Notes under the pieces: generated by a model | Database searches by the model: none | Told to the model about the DNA's origin: nothing | What the model saw: only the letters and a program-made list of their open reading frames with translations | Shown here: one piece after another, positions 22,446 to 31,300 of the stretch | Numbering within the stretch: the first letter of the stretch is position 1 | How the letters are laid out: each line of letters begins with the position of its first letter | Translations under genes and position numbers: made by a program | Source: Isoetes taiwanensis | Lineage: Eukaryota > Streptophyta > Lycopodiopsida > Isoetales > Isoetaceae | Direction of reading: 5' to 3' | Length of the DNA: 64,000 nucleotides | Assembly (NCBI GenBank): GCA_021234155.1 | Contig: JAJEKV010000036.1 | Coordinates: 13,469,426 to 13,533,425 of the forward strand

Positions 22446-22840
22446 CGGACGGCCTGGCAGGCCAAATCCTTTCGGGCGGGCTGACGGATGCAAAGAAATT
22501 CAAGTGGCGGGCGGACGGGCTGGCCGGCCAAATCTTTTCGCGCCATATTGTCGACGACTTTATTTCTCTCACTTCATTTCATTTCCCTCATTTCATTTCA
22601 TCCGCCTTCTCTTCCGCCAGCGCCTTCTCCTCCGCCAGCGCCCAGCGCCTTCCGCCTTCTCTCTCTAGCGCCTTTGTCTTTCTCTCTCTAGCGCCTTCCA
22701 GTAGCACCTGTTGATCCGGGAGCTCCAGGGAAAAAGGTGGAGTAGAATTTATACGGTCCGTGTATGCTCACTGTACAGTGGTTCAGGCTAGTTCGTACTA
22801 TATTTTTATGATTTTTTCCGGGTCTTAAAGGTTGTCTTGG

Positions 22841-22868
22841 GTATATAAATAGCGCGAGCGCGCTGTTT
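22841..22868 (+). promoter_or_regulatory. TATA box of the ParB/methyltransferase gene overlapped by a palindromic dyad
   Basis: GTATATAAAT at 22,841-22,850 is a strong TATA box facing the methyltransferase-like gene. A dyad of the intron-array type (AAATAGCGC, GAGC, GCGCTGTTT, 22,847-22,868) begins inside it. Further dyads follow at 22,917-22,940 (perfect) and 22,991-23,012, and imperfect ones occur up to 23,130. Confidence 0.55.
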
Positions 22869-22916
22869 CGTGTATCCTGGTGTCTAGGAGACTGTGTTTG
22901 TGTTGTCCGTCTGTCA

Positions 22917-23130
22917 GAAATGGCGCGTCCGCGCCATTTCTTTGGGATGTGTTAGTTTTGTAGTTAGTTTAGAGCAGATGTAGTATAATGCAAATGGCGC
23001 CACTGCGCCATTAACATGTGATCAGCGCATGGACACACCTCGCTGTTTACATGCAAATGGCGCCACATGTGATCAGCGCATGGACACACCTCGCTGTTTA
23101 CATGTAAATGGCGCAGTGGCGCATTTGCAT
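22917..23130. repeat. Dyads in the leader of the ParB/methyltransferase gene
   Basis: A perfect dyad (GAAATGGCGC, GTCC, GCGCCATTTC) lies at 22,917-22,940, and an imperfect one starts at 22,991. Around 23,025-23,130 there is a larger inverted repeat of ATGTGATCAGCGCATG and CGCTGTTTACATG segments. Confidence 0.75.
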
Positions 23131-23209
23131 GTAAACAGCGAGGTGTGTGCATGCGCTGATCACACTGCATTGCGTTGGGTTGGAGTTTCATGATTTCAAT
23201 GTTGATTAG

Positions 23210-26200
23210 TTGTTTTTTTGTGAAGCTTCGTTGTCCAAGGCCCAAAACGTTGTGACGGAGAAGACCGTGGTCATGGCTGGAAGGCCATGGTGCATGGAAA
23301 TTGTCAGGGCGATACCTCTGGAGGAAGGTGTCGACCCCACAAAGGAGGACAAGAGGAGAGAACTTTGCCTCCTCACAAAGTCGAGAAGTGCGGAACAGGA
23401 TGTTGTGATGCAGCTTGGCATCATTGTCAACATGCGGGAGGTGAAAAAGCAGGGAAGAATAGACTTCCTTGGTTGCACAGTGGAGGATCCCGTGAATTGC
23501 ACCATTGATCTGTATTGCATGGATCGGGCGGTTTTTTCGATCCGCAGATGATGGAATCCAAAGATCAAGGACCGCATCTACTGCCAAAAGAAAAGGCTGG
23601 TCGTTGCCTTCATATGAAAGCAGAGAGGCTGCTGCTATCAATGGCACCGTCGAGCTCCTTAGAGGATTTGACATTCTCCGTTCAGCCATGGACGCATCAA
23701 AGAACTCAGTGTCACATATTGTCAGAGCCAAGACTACAAAGAAGGATGGGAAGAGAAGGCCAAACCTTAGGCAAGCCAAACCAAAGAAAGGCACAGTCCA
23801 AATAAAAGGGACAGAGCATGAGGAAGAGAATCAAAAGAAAGACGAGGAAAATCCCAAGTCTCCTCCCAAGTCACCTCCCAAGTCTCCTCGTATGAGGACA
23901 CCTATCGGTTCTCCTATCAGGTCCCCGGCCAAACAGGATTCAGAGAGAACCATTAGTGATACTAAAACATCCTCCCCACATCGGAGAGGTAAAGGCGTAC
24001 AGATCGACGGGCGATAGCATTCCGCCTAAAAGGAAGAGGGAAACAAAGAAGGAGATGAGGGTCAGAAAGCAGAAGAAAATGGAAAGTCTGGAAGTGCCTT
24101 CGGAACTGAAGATGGACCGTGATGCCGAGGAGGAGTTGGCAGAAGAAACTCTAAAAAAAATACAGCAGCACGGTCACATGTTTCCTCTAGGTGTGACATA
24201 TCTAAGAAAAGTATCCATCTGGGATATGGAAGAGGCACCTCCTAACATGACAGCACGAGTTGTAAATCTTGAACATGTTAGGAAACTGTGCAAGTCATTT
24301 GCTGAAGATCCTCATCCAGTCTTCACGCTGGCAGATGTGGTGCCCTTGATCCAGATACAAAGCAGCTAGTACCATGGTCACAAGAATCTGACCTGGTTGG
24401 TATGAGGTTCTACATCATCAATGGCAACCATTTTGTCTCGGCCCGCCACCATGTGTCGGGTTGGGGACGAAGATGCGAAATAGAACTCGAAAAAAGATTT
24501 ACACTTATAGATTCTGCAGAGTTCTTTCTGGAGCACTGAGTGACTTGGACCTTCTTCAGCTCAGTGTGGATGTCAATGACATCGTAGCCAGGACGTACGG
24601 TGTTTAAGGAACCCTACGCAGATCAAATACACCACCCCGTGAGGCAATACCGAGTCACGGCAAACCCAACACCGGCCAGAAAAAGGGCAATCGAGAAGCG
24701 ACGAATACAAGGTATGTACCATTGTATAAATCAAATGGCGCCGCTGCGCCATTTGAGCCTGCTTTGCTGCTTTCAAGCTCTAACATATTTCGTTTGCCTT
24801 TCAGCATTACCTGGAAATGGTTGACAAGATTCTCAGGGGAAAGCATACCAAGGATGTCAACAGGTTCGTTTTATGCCGGGGCGACATTTACGCTCTCTTT
24901 AAGCCAAATGTGGAATAAATGGAAAAAGGGGGAGCTGAAAGATAACAGGGGCCAACAAATAGCAGTCAATTGGGCAAAGGATAAGGACTACTTTAGTGAG
25001 AACTACCTCAGATGCATGAGAGGCCTGGATTATGAAGATTGCAGAACTGTCCTCCAAGAAGCCATCAGAGGGGACATTTATGTTAAGGTCACATCAGATT
25101 ATAAGGGTGATAATTTTTTCAAGACGAGAGCACAGAACTTGAGGATTCTTGCCTACATGAAGAAGGAGATTCTCCACTACATCCATGATGAACTTGGAAT
25201 CAAGTACAGAAAGTTCGAGGACTTGAGAAAGGTGTCCGACGGATTCCCAGACTCAACCCTCCTATCTTGGGGTGTGGTACATAATAAGTGGGTCTCAGAC
25301 GGAATACTGAAAGAGGGCGTCCATGGTCATGTGCCCTTCTCATCAGGCAGATCCATCCGTAAGATTCTAAAGCCCAAGGCCGAGGACGAGTTCAAAAGAT
25401 TTTATGTGGAGTGCGTTTCTAGTGGTGGGATTGTCCAGGATCCGATCGTGTTGCCTGCCAGCATGATCTGTTTGGATGCGAGGCAAATTACTCCGATTTG
25501 GGATCCCGCCACTCTGGCCAAATTCTTAGATGCTACTTCTAAGATGACGGATGTAGAGACATACTGGATTATATATTTTGTAAAGCCAGAACATACGAGT
25601 CTCTTCGGTACTGCCCTTGAGAGACTAGAATCCAGATCTAGAGTTTACTTAGGCATGTATGAAGACTGGTGGTGGCATAAAGGAGCCAACAGCTGTGGTT
25701 TGTAGCCACCAGGATCTCAGCCCAAGCACAGCCTGATGAAAACCTGGATCTCAGGTTCTATGGTGAACATCCTCGGAAAGCACCTGAAGTTCCTAAGGCC
25801 CCTAAAGATGCAGTTGGTGCCGAACCAGAGAATCTGGCTAACAAGCTCCTGAGGGACAGGTTCAAATACGGTTGGCAAGGTATGGAAGGGGAATACTTGG
25901 TTCACAAGCAGGTTGGTCCTGCTACAACAGCATACCTTGTCGATAAGCTCTGCCCTCCAGGTAACTTTGTTCTGGACTTTTTTTCTGCTGGGGCTTTTAC
26001 TAGGGCATCATTGCAGTTAAAAAGGAGTAGTGTGGCCTATGAGCATGATGCAAAAAAGATCCAATGTATGCTAGGGATTCTTGAAAGAATTGACAACGTC
26101 ATTAATCCCTTGCTTGATCCATCAGCCATAGACACTCGTCGAGTTTTGACACTGACAGGGCCTACTCCAGGAGAGACATCACATGGTGGTGGAGGAGAGA

Positions 26201-26505
26201 CATCACATGGTGGTGGAGGAGAGACCACAGGATCCGGGGAACAAGTGGTACAAGACACAGAGACGCAGATTGACCGCAGTAAGATTAATCCGGATGATAT
26301 AGATAAAGCAGATGATACTATTTTTGGTGAAGAATATTGCACGAACCTCTTGCAGCTCGGATTTCCAGCTTTTCCTGGTAGATTGCTGCAGCAAGTCTTT
26401 GCTCAAGATTTGGAAAATTGGTTTGTGGAAAACCCAGATTATAAGACATGTCTTATCCTAATTAGATATATCTTATATTTAAGTAATGGAAAATCAAATT
26501 TTTAG
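23210..26505 (+). pseudogene. ParB-like / beta-class DNA-methyltransferase-like fusion gene, copy A
   Basis: The first domain (23,210-23,760) is conserved with copy B (GIIVNMREVKKQGR, YESRE, SKNSVS) but unrecognised. A charged linker rich in Lys, Glu and Pro follows. The ParB/sulfiredoxin-like domain (about 24,200-24,640) has a VRKLCKSFAEDPHPVF-type helix and a FYIINGNH motif (NGNH at 24,420-24,431). An intron, GTATGT..TTTCAG, ends near 24,805. The long open exon 24,806-25,705 runs to YWIIYF and WWWHKG. After a frame change near 25,690 come LWFVATR, HKQVGPATTAYLVDKL and NFVLDFFSAGAF (25,963-26,000). These match the motif X then motif I order of beta-class N4/N6 methyltransferases. A canonical DPPY/SPPY catalytic motif is not visible. 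Frame changes near 23,540, 23,970, 24,345, 24,480 and 25,690 break the gene. Expected location, if expressed, is the nucleus. Confidence 0.6.
24720..24805 (+). other. Methyltransferase intron carrying a perfect palindromic dyad
   Basis: The intron begins near 24,712 with GTATGTACC and ends CCTTTCAG before CATTACCTGG. It contains one perfect dyad, CAAATGGCGC, CGCT, GCGCCATTTG, at 24,732-24,755. The corresponding intron of copy B (about 42,740-42,925) holds several diverged dyads, so the site is kept while the rest of the intron differs. Confidence 0.75.
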
Positions 26506-26593
26506 GACATGTCTTATCTATGACATGGAGCCCAAAAGAGTGTCTTATAAAAATATGACAGCTATAAAATAAGACTGCTGTGGAAAAAGGGCC
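26440..26593. mobile_element. MITE remnant truncating the right end of copy A
   Basis: The segment ends GTGGAAAAAGGGCC at 26,593, the terminus also seen at 40,454, and contains ATAAGACATGTCTTAT palindromes. It begins just after the last sequence that still reads as methyltransferase C-terminus, so the original right end of copy A is not preserved. The left limit is approximate. Confidence 0.5.
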
Positions 26594-26877
26594 TTATTTG
26601 ACATTTCAGTCTTTTATTCGGCATTTTCGGCAAACTAATAACGTAATAATGTACGTTGTATATATGAAACAATACAATGCAATGTTAAGTGTTAAAACAA
26701 AACTACTCAATATCATAAGCATAGAATATGCAAATGAAAGAAACATTATAATTAGAAACGACAAGGATTGGCTTTGGGTTGTCTTTTTAGCAGTATTAGA
26801 TGAATTGTAGGCATGCTTGTTTTGCATATAGGCTTCTATTCCAAACCCAATGATAGTCACCCTTTGACCTGATACGA

Positions 26878-27005
26878 TATAGTCCCTTGGGGATGGTTGA
26901 AGCATTCCATGCCATTATCAAGATGACCAAGCTAGTTACTATATAGTCCCGTGGGGATGGTTGAAGCATTCCATGCCATGATCAAAATGACCAAGCTAGT
27001 TACTA
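26878..27005. repeat. 64-bp tandem duplication
   Basis: TATAGTCCCTTGGGGATGG through CAAGCTAGTTACTA occurs twice in direct succession (26,878-26,941 and 26,942-27,005) with three differences. Non-coding. Confidence 0.85.
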
Positions 27006-27087
27006 TCTGAAACACAAAAAGAATGAAGACAAAAATACAAGAAGATGTTATAATACTTGAAATAAATTTGGGATATGCAACTATCTA

Positions 27088-27150
27088 AGATGGTAAGAGT
27101 TGTGGCCTTGCAATTTGAAGGTGCTTGGTTCAAGTCCTATTGATTACATA
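27088..27150 (+). ncRNA. tRNA-related SINE head (A and B boxes)
   Basis: TGGTAAGAGTTG at 27,091 resembles an A box and GGTTCAAGTCC at 27,127-27,137 is a good B box; the 36-nt spacing is right for an internal polymerase III promoter. A stem CCTTGCAATTTGAAGG lies between them. The acceptor stem does not pair and the sequence runs on without a CCA-type end, so a SINE head is likelier than a functional tRNA. Confidence 0.5.
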
Positions 27151-27302
27151 AGTCAAAACAAACATGGAAAATTAAACCCCGTCTTGAGAAATATTATAGC
27201 ATACCATGCCACGTCACGTATTTTTATGTTGGGTTGTCGTCACGTATTTTTATGTTGGGTAGTCTTATTGTCCGTGATGTGTATTAATTATTCATAATCT
27301 TA

Positions 27303-27854
27303 GGCCCTTTTTCCATGGTAGTCTTATTTTTAAAAGTCCATATTTTATCAAATGAGGTTTGGCCACCTATTGTCCTAAAAGAAAAATCATTTTTCCACTA
27401 TGAAAATAAGGCATGTCTTATTTAAGATCGTCCACGATGTGTATTAATTATTCATAATCTCAGGCCCTTTTGTCCATGGTAGTCTTACCTGATACATGTA
27501 CATATTTTTGTCCCCTATGATATATATTTGTATTTGTACAGTTTGACAACAAACCTATTCCTGTCACGGTTTTTCCCCCAAACAATCCTTCGAGGCGGGG
27601 AGGGGTTTTTTTTTAATCCGGACAGTAATATGATTGTTGTGCCTCATAGGCCAATTAGTCTCCGTGGACGATAAAAACTCTATTCTATTCTATTCTTATT
27701 TCTACTGAAGGCCACCTATTGTCCTAAAAGAAAAAATCATTTTTCCACTATGAAAATAAGGCATATCGTATTTAAGTTCGGAATAGGTTTGTTACCACTT
27801 TTAATGTAAATGGAATATTATTTTATTCTGGTGGATTTCCCCGCCGTAAAATAA
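27303..27854. mobile_element. MITE copies of the GGCCCTTTTTCCAC family, truncated
   Basis: GGCCCTTTTTCCATGGTAGTC at 27,303 is the left terminus seen intact at 40,034. A second left end lies at about 27,463. The interior matches the 40-kb copy (GGCCACCTATTGTC, TTTTCCACTATGAAAATAAGGC, CCGCCGTAAAATA). It stops in the CCGCCGTAAAATA segment where a Helitron-like 5' end begins. Confidence 0.6.
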
Positions 27855-27957
27855 TCCTATATAATAAAAAAAAATAGGCATGTCCGTCACGCCCTATCCA
27901 CGGCCAAAAAAGCGCCACATGGCGTCATCATGGCCCTCGCACTTGCTTTGAAGGTTA

Positions 27958-28077
27958 TTCCGGAAGCTTCTTGAAATCTCGATCTATTGCTGGAAGGTTC
28001 CATAAGCTTCTTGAAGTCTCGACACTAACCAAAATTGCTGGAAGGTTCCAGAAGCACCGGTCTATGGCTCTATAAAG
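27958..28077 (+). promoter_or_regulatory. Heat-shock promoter: three HSE clusters and a TATA box
   Basis: Alternating TTC/GAA units at strict 5-bp spacing occur as TTC-GAA-TTC-GAA (27,958-27,975), GAA-TTC-TAA-TTC-GAA (27,993-28,015, one imperfect unit) and GAA-TTC-GAA (28,041-28,053). This is the nGAAnnTTCnnGAAn consensus bound by heat-shock factor trimers. TATAAAG follows at 28,071-28,077, a typical distance. The first ATG downstream is at 28,133. Confidence 0.75.
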
Positions 28078-28132
28078 ATGAGCGGTTGTGTGAAGAAGGG
28101 TTACGGTTCTTCTGCAGGTTTGCGAATGAAAG

Positions 28133-28374
28133 ATGGCAGTACGGGATGGAGGCATCATGTCTATTTGTGAGCGAGGCTATGCTAGGGTAGCTCCTTCTTC
28201 CTAGAATTAGAATTGTTGTGCCTTGAGATCTTTCATCTGTAGATTCTTCTGCATCTCCTGATTCGGCACATGGCGTTCGGAGTGTTGCTCACAAATACGG
28301 TACCCCCTGTTCTGTCAACAACAGAAAGCGACAACGTGAAGAAGGATGCAAGCTTCAAACAATATGGAAGAAAT
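28133..28374 (+). pseudogene. Short coding remnant downstream of the heat-shock promoter, interrupted by Copia
   Basis: The ATG at 28,133 opens a frame of only 23 codons (MAVRDGG...). An alternative reading through a possible intron reaches an open stretch (about 28,250-28,374) that is cut by the Copia insertion. I cannot name the gene. It is not a small heat-shock protein as far as I can see. The sequence after the Copia element (33,105 onward) continues this locus. Confidence 0.3.
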
Positions 28375-31300
28375 TGTGGAAATGTATAAAATAGAATGCA
28401 ACTGAAATCAACTGATATATAAGAAAAGGTACAGATAATCGGGCCTCAATGAGACCGGATAACAGAAGAAAAGACAATGGAACTGAACTGGAACATAGAA
28501 AACACAGATAGGAACTTCGATGAGGCAGGAGCAGATCTTGGAGCGGATGCTGGAGACGTTCGCCTCTCTTCCTTAAGTAGGAGCTGCTTGCAACGTAAAC
28601 TTTCTGAAAATAGAACTGACTAATTCTGGAACCATGACTAACAACTTCTAAACCACGACTAACAAACTTGTCTTCTAGTTGATTGCTGATCTGGCTCTGT
28701 ATTTTTCCAACACCCCCACTCAGAGCAGATCAGCTTGGCTCTGTATGATAAAGCCCCCACTCAGAGTCAAGCCATATGAAGAAGGCCAATCTGGTTACAG
28801 AACAGGAGAAGTTTGGGAGAGCCTAAAGGTTTGGTAAGCATGTCTGCAGGCATGTTTTCAGATGGACAATAATGCAGAGAGATGGTGGAACTGCTGACAT
28901 GGTCTCGAAGGAAATGAAAACGTATATCAATATGCTTAAGACGCCGATGATTGACTGGGTGATGGGCGACTGCGATGGCTCCTTGATTGTCATTATAAAT
29001 GGGAATTTGAAGAGGGATTTGAAACTGAAGATTGGTGATGAGTGAGCGCAGCCAGAGAGCCTCACGAGTGGCCAATGCAAGGGAGATGTATTCAGCCTCA
29101 GTTGTTGAGAGTGCAGTGCAGTTTTGTTTGGAGCTGGCCCAAGTAATGGCAGACCCTGCAAGACAAAAGACATAGCCAGACACAGATTTTCGATCAGTGG
29201 CATCAGCAGCCCAATCCGCATCAGAGAAGGCTTGAAGAGAACTGCCCCCACTAGCCTTGTACAGAAGACCATAATTGAGAGTGCCAGTAAGATAACGAAG
29301 GGTGCATTTTAGAGCCATACAGTGAGATTGTTTGGGAGTCTCCAGAAATTGGCTAAGTTTACAGACGGGAAAGGCAAGGTCTGGTCGTGTGGCCTGGGCA
29401 GCAAAATTGAGAGACCCAACAATGGAACGATAGTGATCATGGAAGTAGAGAAAATCTGAAGAGCATGGGGAATCAGAGGCCAGGAGATGGGAAGAAGGAT
29501 CCAAAGGAGTAGTAGTAGGATTGCATTGGAGGAGGTGATGGCGGAGGAGAATGTCTTGGAAATATTTGGCCTGGCTAAGAAACAGAGTTTTGTGTGTGGG
29601 GTTATGCTGGAGCTGAATACCAAGAAAATAATGAGCAATGCCAAGGTCTTTCATGGAAAATTGCTGGGACAATTGGTGCTTCAGAGTGGGAAGATCTGCA
29701 TTGGGATGGGCAATGATCAAGAGATCATCAACATAGACAGCCAGGATGATGGGAAAAGGTTGAAGACAGAAATAGAGGCTTGTGTCTGCCGGACAGATGT
29801 CAAAACCAAGACGTTGAAGAGCATCTCTCAGAGTTTGGTACCAAGATCTTGAAGCCTGACGTAATCCATATAACGCTTTGTGCAATCTGCAAACAGAGTT
29901 AGTAGGGAAGGAAAATCCTTCTGGTGGGTCGATGTAAACTTCTTCCTATAATGAACCATGTAGAAATGCATTCTGGACATCCATTTGGTGTATGTTGAAA
30001 CCTTGAACTGTAGCATAGGCCAGCAGGGTCCGGATGGATGTGAGACGAGCTACAGGAGCGAAGATCTCATCAAAATCGATGCCTTCAATCTGACTGAATC
30101 CTTTCACCACAAACCGAGCTTTGAATCTTTCAACTTGCCCGCTGCTTGAGTACTTCACCTTATAAACCCATCTGCTGCCAACTATAGGGCGATTTGGAGG
30201 TCGGGGTACCACTGTCCAGGTACCATGATGATCAATTGATGCTAATTCTGCACACATGGCCTGATGCCATTCATTGTGATAAGGGCTATCCATAGCAGCT
30301 TGAAAATTCTTGGGTTCTGGCACATTATCATTGGCTGCCATGACAAAATCGTGTGTCCAGGCAGGAGGTCGTCTCTGGCGAATGGGGCGACTTGCTGGAG
30401 CGGGAAGGGAATCATTTGGGGCTAATGCAGGAGGAGGAACAATGGGAGCAGGTGGAGGATCAGAAACTGGTGAAGGGGGAGGCAGAGCAGGAGGATCAAT
30501 TCTGGGCACATCAGGTTCATCAAGAACATGATTATCAGTAAGAATTTCAATGAGAGAAGAAGGGGAATATGGGGTGGAGGAAACATGACAAGGTTCATGC
30601 TCATTGAATGCTGCATTGGGGCTGACTATGAGTTTGTTGGAGGCAAGATCATAAAATCTGTAGGCCTTATGGGTGAGACTGTAACCAATAAACATGCAGG
30701 GTATGCCTTTGGGATCCATCTTGAGGGCAGGGTGATGGTGAACGAATGCCTTGCAGCCAAAAACTCTGAGATGGCGATGAGAAGCTGGTTGGCCAGTCCA
30801 TAATTCTTCAGGGATTGCATGATCCAATGCACGATGTGGAGCTCTATTCAACAGGTAAGTGGCAGTAGAGATGGCCTCCCCCCAAAATTTATGTGGGACA
30901 TGCATGGCGAGTAGAAATGGCGAATGCCAGACTGAAGGCAAAGTGTTTGGAAGGAGTGAGATACAAATTCTCCACCGCCATCTGTACGTAGGGTTACAAT
31001 GGACTTGGCAACAGATTTTTCTGAAAAGGCTTTAAAAATAGTGAAAGAATAAAAGGTGTCACTTTTGGCTTTTAGCATGTACGTGAATAGCTTCCGAGAA
31101 AAGTCATCAAGAATAACAAGGATATATTTGGCTCCTCCAAACGTGGGATTTTTAACAGGTCCTATAAGATCAGCATGCACGAGTTCAAGGCATTGAGAGG
31201 CATGAGAGGAAGAGGGCGGAAAAATAGCTCGGGTGACTTTGCACTGTAAGCAAGCATTACAGGGAATATTAGAATGGGGCAAATGACAGATATGACCTGT

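Larger units (their letters stand above)
9401..26440 (-). mobile_element. Large DNA transposon, copy A
   Basis: Copy A is defined by comparison with copy B (40,611-51,822), which carries the same parts in inverted order. From left to right A holds a subterminal GGTTATGTATACC array, small-protein genes, the transposase gene on the minus strand (split by a CACTA insertion at 13,128-19,945), a divergent promoter region around 22-22.9 kb, and the ParB/methyltransferase-like gene on the plus strand. The left edge coincides with the truncation of the Crypton-like gene. The right edge is cut by a MITE near 26,440. Without the CACTA insertion it is about 10.2 kb. A complete pair of terminal inverted repeats is not visible, so both boundaries are approximate. 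Confidence 0.7.
27855..28374 (+). mobile_element. Helitron-like 5' terminus followed by captured sequence
   Basis: TCCTATATAATAAAA begins at 27,855 directly after an A within an interrupted MITE, as expected for Helitron insertion between A and T. A similar end, TCCTATATTATAAAA, is found on the minus strand at 61,624. Both are followed by CATGTCCGTCACG- or CGTGACATCTGTC-type sequence. The downstream end is not identified because a Copia element interrupts the region. No Rep/helicase is present, so the class is an inference from the end sequence. Confidence 0.35.

Noticed and set aside
22964-23794. 276-residue open frame on the minus strand
   Set aside because: It lies antisense to the start of the ParB/methyltransferase gene and across the palindromic leader; repeated PCADHM segments come from the DNA inverted repeat. 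Copy B supports the plus-strand reading.
27088-27150. Functional tRNA gene
   Set aside because: A and B boxes are present but the acceptor stem does not pair; a SINE head is more likely.
29487-29852. 121-residue plus-strand frame
   Set aside because: Antisense to the Copia reverse transcriptase.
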